Shown piece after piece: positions 57,208 to 64,000 of a stretch of DNA of 64,000 nt. The notes under the pieces are model-generated. The model did not search any database and was not told the DNA's origin. It was given only the letters and a program-made list of their open reading frames with translations. The position numbers and the translations under genes were made by a program. Each line of letters begins with the position of its first letter. Positions within the stretch are counted from its first letter, which is position 1. The stretch spans positions 1 to 64,000 of the forward strand of contig CAVVME010000006.1 of the NCBI GenBank assembly GCA_963749365.1. Reading direction: 5' to 3'. The stretch is from WHSW01 sp963749365. GTDB taxonomy: Bacteria > Actinomycetota > Thermoleophilia > Solirubrobacterales > 70-9.

Positions 57208-58407
57208 TCAGTCCTTGAAACGCGCGGCCTCCTCCGAACCGCCGGTGGCGTCGCCCTCGCTGTAGGAGTGAGCGCCGGTCCCGGCGAGCTTGCCGCCCTC
57301 GACGATCAGGTACTCGTCGCGGATCGGCCTGCCGGCGAGGTGGCACTCGAGGATCTCCCGGGTGCCGGCCGCATAGCGAGCCTGGGCCGACAGGCTGGTG
57401 CCCGAGGTGTGCGGCGTCATGCCGTGGTGGGGCATGGTCCGCCATGGATGGTCCTGGGGAGCCGGCTGGGGGAACCATACGTCGCCGGCGTAGCCGGCGA
57501 GCTGGCCCGATTCCAGCGCCCGCACGATCGCGTCACGATCGCAGATCTTGCCGCGGGCGGTGTTGACGATGTAGGCGCCGCGCTTCATCTTCGCGATCAT
57601 CTCGTCGTCGAAGAGGTGCTCGGTCTCAGGATGAAGCGGCGCGTTGATCGTCACCACGTCGCAGACGCCGACCATCTCCTCGGGGGTCTCGTGGAAGGTC
57701 GCGCCGAGCTCGTCTTCGACCTGCTTGGGAAGCCGGTGGCGGTCCGTGTAATGCATGCCGACGTCGAACGGCTTCAGGCGCCGCAGCACCGCGGTTCCGA
57801 TCCGCCCGGCGGCCACGGTTCCGACCTGCATCCCCTCGACGTCATAGCTGCGCGAGACGCAGTCGGCGATGTTCCAACCGCCCTCGACGACGACCTCATA
57901 GGAGGGGATGTAGTTGCGGACCAGCCCCAGGATCATCATCACCACGTGTTCAGAGACGCTGATCGAGTTGCAGTAGGTGACCTCGGCGACGGTGATCTCG
58001 TTCTCCATCGCGGCCTGCAAGTCGACGTGGTCCGAGCCGATCCCGGCGGTGATCGCGAGCTTGAGGTTCGGGGCCTTGGCGATCCGCTCGGCGGTCAAAT
58101 ATGCGGGCCAGAAGGGCTGTGAGATCACCACCTCGGCCTCGAACAGTTCCCGCTCGAAGACCGAGTTCTCGCCGTCCTTGTCAGAGGTCACGACCAGCTC
58201 GTGGCCGGCGCGCTCGAGGAACGTGCGCAGCCCAAGCTCGCCCGAGACGCAGCCGAGCAGCTCGCCGGGGGTGAAGTCGATCGCCTCGGGCGTCGGCGCC
58301 TTTTGACCGTCGGGGTAGCGCTCGATCTTTGGCACGTCGTCGCGCGGATAGGTCGGCGGGTAGCCGTCGATCGGGTCGTTGTAGAGCACGCAGAGGATCT
58401 TCGCCAT
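57208..58407 (-). CDS. fdh: NAD-dependent formate dehydrogenase
   Basis: A 399-residue cytosolic enzyme oxidising formate to CO2 with NAD. It follows the methylotroph-type sequence closely: QPFWPAYLTAERIAKAP, TAGIGSDHVDLQAA, VAEVTYCNSISVSEHVVM, VAAGRIGTAVLRRL (cofactor loop), the catalytic Arg in NTARGK, Gln in PQPAPQDHPWR and His in TPHTSGTSLSAQARYA. The cofactor loop and the following YTDRHRLP (Asp-Arg) favour NAD. It would complete the methyl-to-CO2 route begun at 14-23 kb. Confidence 0.93.
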   Translation of the reverse strand: MAKILCVLYNDPIDGYPPTYPRDDVPKIERYPDGQKAPTPEAIDFTPGELLGCVSGELGLRTFLERAGHELVVTSDKDGENSVFERELFEAEVVISQPFWPAYLTAERIAKAPNLKLAITAGIGSDHVDLQAAMENEITVAEVTYCNSISVSEHVVMMILGLVRNYIPSYEVVVEGGWNIADCVSRSYDVEGMQVGTVAAGRIGTAVLRRLKPFDVGMHYTDRHRLPKQVEDELGATFHETPEEMVGVCDVVTINAPLHPETEHLFDDEMIAKMKRGAYIVNTARGKICDRDAIVRALESGQLAGYAGDVWFPQPAPQDHPWRTMPHHGMTPHTSGTSLSAQARYAAGTREILECHLAGRPIRDEYLIVEGGKLAGTGAHSYSEGDATGGSEEAARFKD

Positions 58408-58583
58408 CGTCTAGCTCCTTGCTGAGTAAGTGAAATACGTCGGGCTGGAGCCACCCCCCAACCGGCCGGCGGCAGACTACTGAGAAGCAAGAGCGCACCG
58501 CTGCGGCGCACGCCGAACGACCAAGCGCCGCTCGAGATGTTTTCCGGTCGCCGTTGTCACGGCGGTTGAAAACTGGCCACTTC

Positions 58584-58672
58584 TGCGAAAGGAACGCGGA
58601 GAACTCGATACCGAGCTAGATCGCATCCTCACGAAGTGAAGCCGGTCGAGTTCATCCGCGAATACTTCGGTT
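58584..58672 (+). repeat. second copy of small-gene block (53621-53703)
   Basis: GGAACGCG, GAGCTCGAT-like and CGCATCCTCAC blocks followed by the identical 33-base GAAGCCGGTCGAGTTCATCC... stretch repeat the end of the 59-aa gene and the start of its GTGA-linked partner. Homology stops abruptly at 58672, inside the first codons of the second frame, as it does at 53703. Confidence 0.75.
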
Positions 58673-58693
58673 CTCGTCCAAGTGAGCACCAGG

Positions 58694-59563
58694 TCAACGT
58701 GCGCCCGGTCGCTGAAGCCGAAGGAACTCCATCATCGCCCACGCCGGGCGAAAGCCAAGCCGGGCGTAGAGCTCCTTCGCCCGGCCCTCGTCGTCGGCGG
58801 TGATCCAGAGGTCCCGGGGTCCGCCCGCTGCCGCGACCGCGGCGCGCGTCACCGCGGTGCCGCGACCGGCGCCGCGATAGTCCGGGTGAACGTACACGTG
58901 GGTGATCTCGGCCTCCGCGCCGTCGACCTCGAATTGCGCGTAGGCCACCGGTTCGCGATCCTCCCGCGCGATCAGAACCCTTGCACCGCGGCCCAGCGCG
59001 ATCTCGCGCGCATGGGCGGGATAGTCGCCAAGATCCTGGTCGGGGAAGTCCTCGCGGTGCCACGCGATGCGTAGGGCGTCCACTGCGTCGTAGGGAGCCT
59101 CCTCCACGACGGCGTCGGGACCTGGTGGTAGCGGGGCTTCGTATCGCATCCAGAGCAGGCGCTCGGCCTTCCAGTCCCTCGCCTCGAAGCTGGGCCGCAG
59201 TTCCTCGGCGGCGTCGACCAGGTCGAAGTCCACGCGCCGGTGCGCAAGCCCGGCGAGCGCCTGATCCGCGAAGGCCTCCAGCCCCTCCACGCTCATCGCC
59301 GGTTCCTCCTCGACGCGAACGACGTTGAAGTCCCAGAGGGTCGGGTGGTTCGTCGCTCGCACGACCGTTCCGTGCGTCCAGGGCTCGAGCAGGTCACAGA
59401 CGGAGGCATGCAGGGCGTTGCGCCGGTCCCGCGCTCGGGCCGTCCAGTCGCAGTCCGGAAGGCTGGCCGGGGTCACCGCCAGAGTATGTACCTGCACCTG
59501 CGCGGGCTGCTCCTCTGCGCGAAGGGGCACGTCTGAGACCAAGCCGAGCTCGAAGCCGAACAA
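58694..59563 (-). CDS. GNAT-family N-acetyltransferase
   Basis: A protein of up to 289 residues with a C-terminal GNAT domain: ITHVYVHPDYRGAGRGTAVTRAAV carries the acetyl-CoA-binding RGAGRG loop (motif A, about residues 220-243), and ELYARLGFRPAW ends the fold. The N-terminal half (ATNHPTLWDFNVVRVEE) is a second, degenerate GNAT-like domain. The true start may be the GTG near residue 23 rather than 59563. Substrate unknown. Confidence 0.78.
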   Translation of the reverse strand: MFGFELGLVSDVPLRAEEQPAQVQVHTLAVTPASLPDCDWTARARDRRNALHASVCDLLEPWTHGTVVRATNHPTLWDFNVVRVEEEPAMSVEGLEAFADQALAGLAHRRVDFDLVDAAEELRPSFEARDWKAERLLWMRYEAPLPPGPDAVVEEAPYDAVDALRIAWHREDFPDQDLGDYPAHAREIALGRGARVLIAREDREPVAYAQFEVDGAEAEITHVYVHPDYRGAGRGTAVTRAAVAAAGGPRDLWITADDEGRAKELYARLGFRPAWAMMEFLRLQRPGAR

Positions 59564-59654
59564 TCACCCCATCCGCATGATGCGGCGCCGGCTAACACGG
59601 CACGTCGAGCGTCGCGACATCGCGCCGGTTCACGGCGTCTACCACCCGTCGCGG

Positions 59655-59740
59655 TGTCCACGTTCTCCTGCGACATCGCCTACTCCGACAGCCCGGCGGC
59701 TTCGAGGGCTTCGGCTGGGCTGAGGTAGCTGTCCGCGCGG
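59655..59740 (-). pseudogene. remnant of two adjacent SnoaL genes
   Basis: On the minus strand, 59680-59735 encodes a SnoaL C-terminus (AEALEAAGLSE and TAG). The GCG-ATG junction follows, then MSQENVD (from 59676), after which the frame becomes unrelated. Thus a complete array junction survives while both genes are otherwise deleted. Confidence 0.75.
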
Positions 59741-59807
59741 CGATTACGCCAGCGGCGACCGCCCGCCGACGGTGACGGTGCGTGAAACAATCGCGGAGAA
59801 CAACTGA

Positions 59808-60056
59808 ATGGAGTTCCCAATGCCCGCGTTCATCGCGTTCTCAGGTAACCGGGGCGACCACATCCACGTCGAGGGGGGCCTCACGTCGGCTATGGCAGCA
59901 ATGAGGCCCGCAGCTCGAGTCTCGGGGATGGTCCGACTAACCCAGATTGCTGGGGAAGGGCACAAGGTCGAGCCGACAGCGGTCTACGTCAACCCCGAGC
60001 GGATTGCTTACTTTCGCGAGGCTGAGCAGAGCTCGTATCGCAGCGAGGGGACCTAG
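59808..60056 (+). CDS. small protein of unknown family
   Basis: An 82-residue protein, MEFPMPAFIAFSGNRGDHIHVEGG, then TQIAGEGHKVEPTAVYVNPERIAYFRE. The second half is consistent with a short beta-rich domain seen in small putative regulatory proteins. Start could also be the ATG at 59820 (MPAFIAF), which has GGAG eight bases upstream. No family recognised. Confidence 0.5.
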   Translation: MEFPMPAFIAFSGNRGDHIHVEGGLTSAMAAMRPAARVSGMVRLTQIAGEGHKVEPTAVYVNPERIAYFREAEQSSYRSEGT

Positions 60057-60343
60057 CCGGAGCTCGGGCCGCGACGCTCTCGACGTGCTCGACGTTCTCG
60101 GCCACCCTCCTGCCGTCGAGCTTCCAGGCGGACTGCGGCGATCTTCCTCGAGATGGTCTCGTTGGGGTTCAGCTTGTTATCCGGCCAGGTAGCGCGACGA
60201 GGCAACGCACTCTGAGGCGCGCAGGATCGACTGCGGGCCAGTCGTTTGCGGCTCGGGCTACGCCGCGAGCTGAACAGCTCGCGCCTCGGGCGAGGGCGCG
60301 GGTCGCGCCGCTCGCGCACTAGAGCGGCTACATTGCTCCCGAG
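60057..60343. other. intergenic region, nothing assigned
   Basis: No start, domain or RNA structure convinced me in these 287 bases. A few GC inverted repeats (such as GCCGCGAGCTGAACAGCTCGC at about 60261) are present and might be transcript ends. Confidence 0.4.
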
Positions 60344-60547
60344 ATGGAGGGTGGGCAGCATTCTTCAAGAGAACTAACGGTCTCCGTCAAAGTGCCGTGC
60401 CAAGAGTGCGGCGGCCTAGGCTACATGCAGAGGGTGAAGGCGGGCCATGTCGTTGGCGACAAGACGAAGAAGTGTCGCACCTGCCGCGGTAGAGGTGTCA
60501 TCCCGGATGATATGCCTGTCTCTCAGTTGCGAGAGCTGCTGAAGTGA
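60344..60547 (+). CDS. mini DnaJ-type zinc-finger protein
   Basis: A 67-residue protein with two CxxCxGxG units, CQECGGLGYM (residues 19-28) and CRTCRGRGVI (45-54), separated by a basic linker KAGHVVGDKTKK. This is half of the DnaJ cysteine-rich domain, enough to bind one zinc ion. There is no J domain. It may act as a small metal-binding or thiol protein. ATG start at 60344; upstream GGTG only. Confidence 0.65.
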   Translation: MEGGQHSSRELTVSVKVPCQECGGLGYMQRVKAGHVVGDKTKKCRTCRGRGVIPDDMPVSQLRELLK

Positions 60548-60719
60548 CTATCGCTGGCCGTTTCGCTAGGCCCTCCTGGGGCCAGCAACACCACGACGGT
60601 GACGCGAGAGCGCTTAGGCTCGTTGGCAACCGATCAAAGGAGACAGCATCGCCGCAAAACACCGATCCGTCAGCGCGACGGAACCCCGGCCGTACGAAGC
60701 GGACGCCGCTCTCAGGAGC

Positions 60720-61532
60720 GTGACCGCTGCCGATGAGGGTCTGGCGCCCTTTGAAGTCCCTCCCGAACCAACCGCCGCCGAGCGGCAGGTGGCCGATCTG
60801 ATCCAGATCGAGACGGATCCGGAGACGGCCCGAGCCGTCCTCGACCGCGTGCCACTCTGGTTTCACACATTCTCGCTCGACGGGTCCAGCGAGCTCTACA
60901 CCCACGGCGTGGCCCGCGACCACCGCTACCGGATCCCGGCCCTGCCCGAGGACTTCAGCGACATGAGCGTGCTCGACATCGGCACCTTCGACGGCTTCTA
61001 CGCGTTCCTCGCCGAGGCGCGCGGCGCGCGGCGGGTCGTTGCGGTCGACAACGAGCAGTACAGGGAGTGGGTCAGCTCGCGCTGGGGGGTCGAGCTTGAG
61101 GGAGGCGAGGGGTTCGCCGCGATCCGGGAACTACTCCACTCCGAGGTCGACTACCGCCACCTCGACGCATTCGAGCTGGACGAGCTCGGTGAGATCTTCG
61201 AGTTCATCCTCTGCTTCGGGATCCTGCACCGGGTGAAGAACCCGCTGGGGCTGCTGAAGATCATTCGGCGGCGCCTCGCTGTCGGCGGACGGGTACTGCT
61301 CGAGACCCACGGGTCGGCGGATCGGTCCCTCGATTCCTCGGCGGCGGTTTACATCCCCGCGGCGGGAGAGGTCTATGCCAATGATGACTTCGTCTACTGG
61401 GGCTTCACCCCCGCAGGTTTGGACGCGATGGCCCACCATGCGGGCTTCGAGGGCTTCGAGCTGATCGACGCACCGCTGATCGACGGCCATCCGCGTGTTC
61501 TCGGGGCGCTCCGGTCCGGCCCGCTCGACTGA
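60720..61532 (+). CDS. SAM-dependent methyltransferase (CmoB/DUF1698-like)
   Basis: A 270-residue protein. WFHTFSLDGSSELYTHGV and a Rossmann fold with SVLDIGTFDGFYAFLAEARGARRVVAVDN (about residues 82-110), then FEFILCFGILHRVKNPLGLLK and VGGRVLLETHG, are the pattern of CmoB-like/DUF1698 methyltransferases. The tRNA-modifying CmoB itself is larger and proteobacterial, so a small-molecule target is as likely. GTG start preceded by AGGAG with short spacing. Confidence 0.78.
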   Translation: MTAADEGLAPFEVPPEPTAAERQVADLIQIETDPETARAVLDRVPLWFHTFSLDGSSELYTHGVARDHRYRIPALPEDFSDMSVLDIGTFDGFYAFLAEARGARRVVAVDNEQYREWVSSRWGVELEGGEGFAAIRELLHSEVDYRHLDAFELDELGEIFEFILCFGILHRVKNPLGLLKIIRRRLAVGGRVLLETHGSADRSLDSSAAVYIPAAGEVYANDDFVYWGFTPAGLDAMAHHAGFEGFELIDAPLIDGHPRVLGALRSGPLD

Positions 61533-61714
61533 TCGCGGACCCACGGGGACGGGCGCCGGTTCGTTTCTCGCGAGCAAAACAGCTTTTGCAGGGCCGGTTC
61601 GCCGCGTCGGCCTCGGCGACTTCCACGGCTGCTTCTCTGCTCAGGAGGACCACATTTCTTTGGGCAAGACCCGCCCCCGAGCACGGCTGCGGCTTACTTA
61701 CCGGCAAATCGAGG

Positions 61715-62299
<585 letters not shown>

Positions 62300-62720
62300 G
62301 GCGGGGCAGTCTATAAACGCCCGTCGGCGACACCGGCCGGGAGCGACCGCGGACGGGGGCGTCAGGCCGCGACCGCGTCCTCGACTCGGTCGCTGCTCAG
62401 CGCGGGATCCGCGTAGTCGTGAGCCGGCCGTCGTCGCCGGGACCGGCAAACGCGGTTGGGACCGCGATGCCCGGCCCGCGCCGGGCCGCGTCATCCCTTG
62501 CCGCCGGTGTTGACGTCGGTCTGGGTCTGGTAGCTGAAGGCGACGTCGGTATCGGCATCGTGGCTGCTCAGTCGCCTACGAGGTGCAGGTAAAAGCGGCG
62601 AAGGATCTCGATCAGCCGCGAGTCGAAGAGCGACGTGTGAGGCACGCTGAAAGTGCTCCGGCCCCGCAGCCGCCGACGCCCAGAGCTCGCCCGGACGACA
62701 AGGGGTAAGCCGCGGGCGCC
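62300..62720. other. intergenic region upstream of clpP
   Basis: These 421 bases lie between clpP and the NifU-like gene. The end next to clpP carries a likely promoter (TATAGA on the minus strand at about 62311). GGCCCGCGCCGGGCC at about 62474 is a compact hairpin. I see no coding frame with family-like wording. Confidence 0.4.
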
Positions 62721-63410
62721 CTACTTCTTGGCGGGCTCGAAGTAGGGGTTGGTGCCGACGGCGTGGTCGGTGACGTCGACCACGCGGGCGATCTCGGGAA
62801 CCGCACCCGTGATGGCGACCTCGATCCCCTGGCCGAGGGTGACGGTGGCCATTCCGCAGCCCTGACAGCCGCCGCCGAGGCGCAGGTAGGCGGTGTCCTC
62901 CTCGACCGCGACCAGCTCCGCGTGCCCCCCGTGCGCGGCGATGGCCGGGTTGACCTGCTGGTCGATCACTTGGCTGACCCGCTGGGCGACGTCGCCGCTG
63001 AGGTCTGCGGGCGGAGGAGCGTCGATCGGCGGGCTCGCGGGTGGCGCCATCGGCGGGCTCATCATCGGCAGCTCCGCCGGAGCCGGCGGCTTGTTCGGGT
63101 TCACGAAGGTGAACCCGCTCTGCTCGAGGCGTTGCGACCAGTCGATGGTGGCGCCTCGCAGCTTCTCGACGCTCGACTCGGGCACCACGATCGCCAGGTC
63201 GCCGTGGCGCTGCACTACGTCGCCCTGGTGCGCAGCGTCCAGCGCCTTCAGAGAGACGGTGTGGACGTATTCGCCGCCCGAGACGCCGGTCACCTCCACC
63301 CAGAGCGCCTGGTTCTCGGGGTCCTCGGACTGCGCGCGGAACCCCCTGACCTTCTCGATCGCCTGCTCGGTGATCGCAAGCGTCGGCTCGGCTGTGTCTT
63401 CGGCGGTCAT
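62721..63410 (-). CDS. NifU/NfuA-type Fe-S cluster carrier
   Basis: A 229-residue two-domain protein. The N-terminal part (about 1-100, LAITEQAIEKVRGF ... EYVHTVSLKALD) resembles an A-type/HesB-like scaffold without its cysteines, as in NfuA. A proline-rich linker follows (about 108-135), and the C-terminal NifU-like domain has VNPAIAAHGGHAELVAVEED and the cluster-binding CQGCGMATVTL (about residues 183-193). It delivers Fe-S clusters to target enzymes. ATG at 63410 is preceded by GGGATATGAG. Confidence 0.88.
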   Translation of the reverse strand: MTAEDTAEPTLAITEQAIEKVRGFRAQSEDPENQALWVEVTGVSGGEYVHTVSLKALDAAHQGDVVQRHGDLAIVVPESSVEKLRGATIDWSQRLEQSGFTFVNPNKPPAPAELPMMSPPMAPPASPPIDAPPPADLSGDVAQRVSQVIDQQVNPAIAAHGGHAELVAVEEDTAYLRLGGGCQGCGMATVTLGQGIEVAITGAVPEIARVVDVTDHAVGTNPYFEPAKK

Positions 63411-63474
63411 CTCATATCCCGTATGGCTGGTCGTTCGCCGGTGGCGCCGGCCCGCCACTACCTACGATACGCAC

Positions 63475-64000
63475 ATGGCCCGCGTCCTCCTGCTGCTGCC
63501 CACCGCCACCTACCGCGCGAGCGATTTCCTCGCCGCGTCGCGGGCGCTGGACGCCGAGGTGGTGGTCGCCTCCGAGCGCCGGCAGGCGATGTCGGGGACG
63601 ATGGGAGACCGGGCGCTGGTGGTGGACCTGAGGCGGCCGGAGGCCGCCGCCGAGGCCATCGTCGCCCGGGCGCAGGATAAGCCGCTCGACGCGGTGGTCG
63701 GCGCTGACGAGCAGGGCGTGCTCGTGGCCGCGCTGGCCGCCGCGCGCTTGGGGCTCGCGCACAACCCGCCCGAGGCGGTCGCGGCGACCAGGGACAAGAC
63801 CGTGATGCGTGGAGCTTTCGCGGCCGCCGGCCTGCGCCAGCCCGACTACCGGGTCGCCGGGCCCGACGCGGACGTGGCGCAGCTCGCCGGCGAGGTCGGT
63901 CTTCCCTGCGTGGTCAAGGCGGTTTCGCTGTCGGCGAGCCGCGGCGTGATCCGCGCCGACGATCCGCCGGCGGTCGACGCTGCGGCCGAGCGGGTCAGGG
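63475..64000 (+). CDS. ATP-grasp protein (partial, runs off the window)
   Basis: The first 175 residues of a protein that continues beyond base 64000. ARVLLLLPTATYRASDFLAASRAL is an N-terminal Rossmann-like domain; DAVVGADEQGVLVAALAAARLGLAHNPPEA, then ATRDKTVMRGAFAAAGLRQP and LPCVVKAVSLSASRGV are the pre-ATP-grasp and ATP-grasp entry motifs. Enzymes of this shape join a carboxylate to an amine. Specific product not determinable from the fragment. Confidence 0.8.
   Translation, partial: MARVLLLLPTATYRASDFLAASRALDAEVVVASERRQAMSGTMGDRALVVDLRRPEAAAEAIVARAQDKPLDAVVGADEQGVLVAALAAARLGLAHNPPEAVAATRDKTVMRGAFAAAGLRQPDYRVAGPDADVAQLAGEVGLPCVVKAVSLSASRGVIRADDPPAVDAAAERVR

Noticed and set aside
60053..60361. 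A 102-codon minus-strand frame between 60053 and 60361
   Set aside because: Arg/Ser-rich composition typical of antisense frames, no start signal and no family-like wording, apart from one short stretch that is too little to support a gene.

Overview
The window is very GC-rich, dense in GTG starts and 4-bp stop/start overlaps, and carries many NTF2/SnoaL-like genes whose products begin MSQENVE. That combination points to a deep-branching actinobacterium, most likely class Thermoleophilia (Solirubrobacterales/Gaiellales type). This placement is inferred from gene content, not from a marker gene. LAYOUT. 1-1.4 kb: two SnoaL-like genes and tRNA-Arg and tRNA-Pro. 1.5-4.7 kb: a DUF1015 gene and a cobalamin adenosyltransferase/OsmC/SDR operon. 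4.7-9.4 kb: C1/C2 genes (CoA-ester lyase of the malyl-CoA lyase type, serine/alanine-glyoxylate aminotransferase, phosphoribulokinase, CbbR-like LysR regulator). 9.3-24.4 kb: what looks like a complete N-methylglutamate (methylamine) module. One arm on the minus strand holds a GlnT/gamma-glutamylmethylamide synthetase-like enzyme, the three N-methylglutamate synthase subunits, an unrecognised 147-aa protein and an FAD amine oxidase. The divergent plus arm holds the four-subunit sarcosine oxidase/N-methylglutamate dehydrogenase, formate-THF ligase, methenyl-THF cyclohydrolase and a GntR regulator. A PabB-PabC fusion for folate synthesis follows. 26.5-28.7 kb: Nudix hydrolase, serine hydrolase and small proteins. 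28.7-34.4 kb: a beta-oxidation type operon (thiolase, class IV aminotransferase, acyl-CoA dehydrogenase, enoyl-CoA hydratase, cupin, 3-hydroxyacyl-CoA dehydrogenase). 34.4-41 kb: envelope and redox genes, including a secreted lysyl-oxidase-like protein and thioredoxin reductase. 41-46 kb: a cytochrome-oxidase operon (subunits II and I, ctaA, ctaB, two small membrane proteins). 46-49.7 kb: CBS protein, diheme cytochrome c lipoprotein, membrane proteins, methyltransferase. 50.1-59.8 kb: an accessory region with an 8-gene in-frame SnoaL array, SnoaL remnants, segmental duplications, an HD-GYP protein, a secreted propeller protein, NAD-dependent formate dehydrogenase and a GNAT. 59.8-64 kb: small proteins, a methyltransferase, ClpP, a NifU-like Fe-S protein and a partial ATP-grasp gene. 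HOW THE GENES WORK TOGETHER (inference). Methylamine nitrogen and carbon would pass through gamma-glutamylmethylamide and N-methylglutamate to methylene-THF, then through formyl-THF to formate with ATP recovery, then to CO2 and NADH by the formate dehydrogenase. Phosphoribulokinase or the glyoxylate enzymes could serve assimilation. No methylene-THF dehydrogenase and no RuBisCO is in the window. MOST UNUSUAL OBSERVATIONS. (1) The cytochrome oxidase subunit I homologue has lost all six heme/copper-ligating histidines, and its subunit II partner has lost four of its six CuA ligands, yet both sit in one operon with intact heme A synthesis genes. (2) Eight SnoaL genes share one reading frame and are separated only by TAG-GCG-ATG. 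(3) A ~170-bp structured palindromic repeat with compensatory base changes occurs in three full copies, two of them bracketing fhs.
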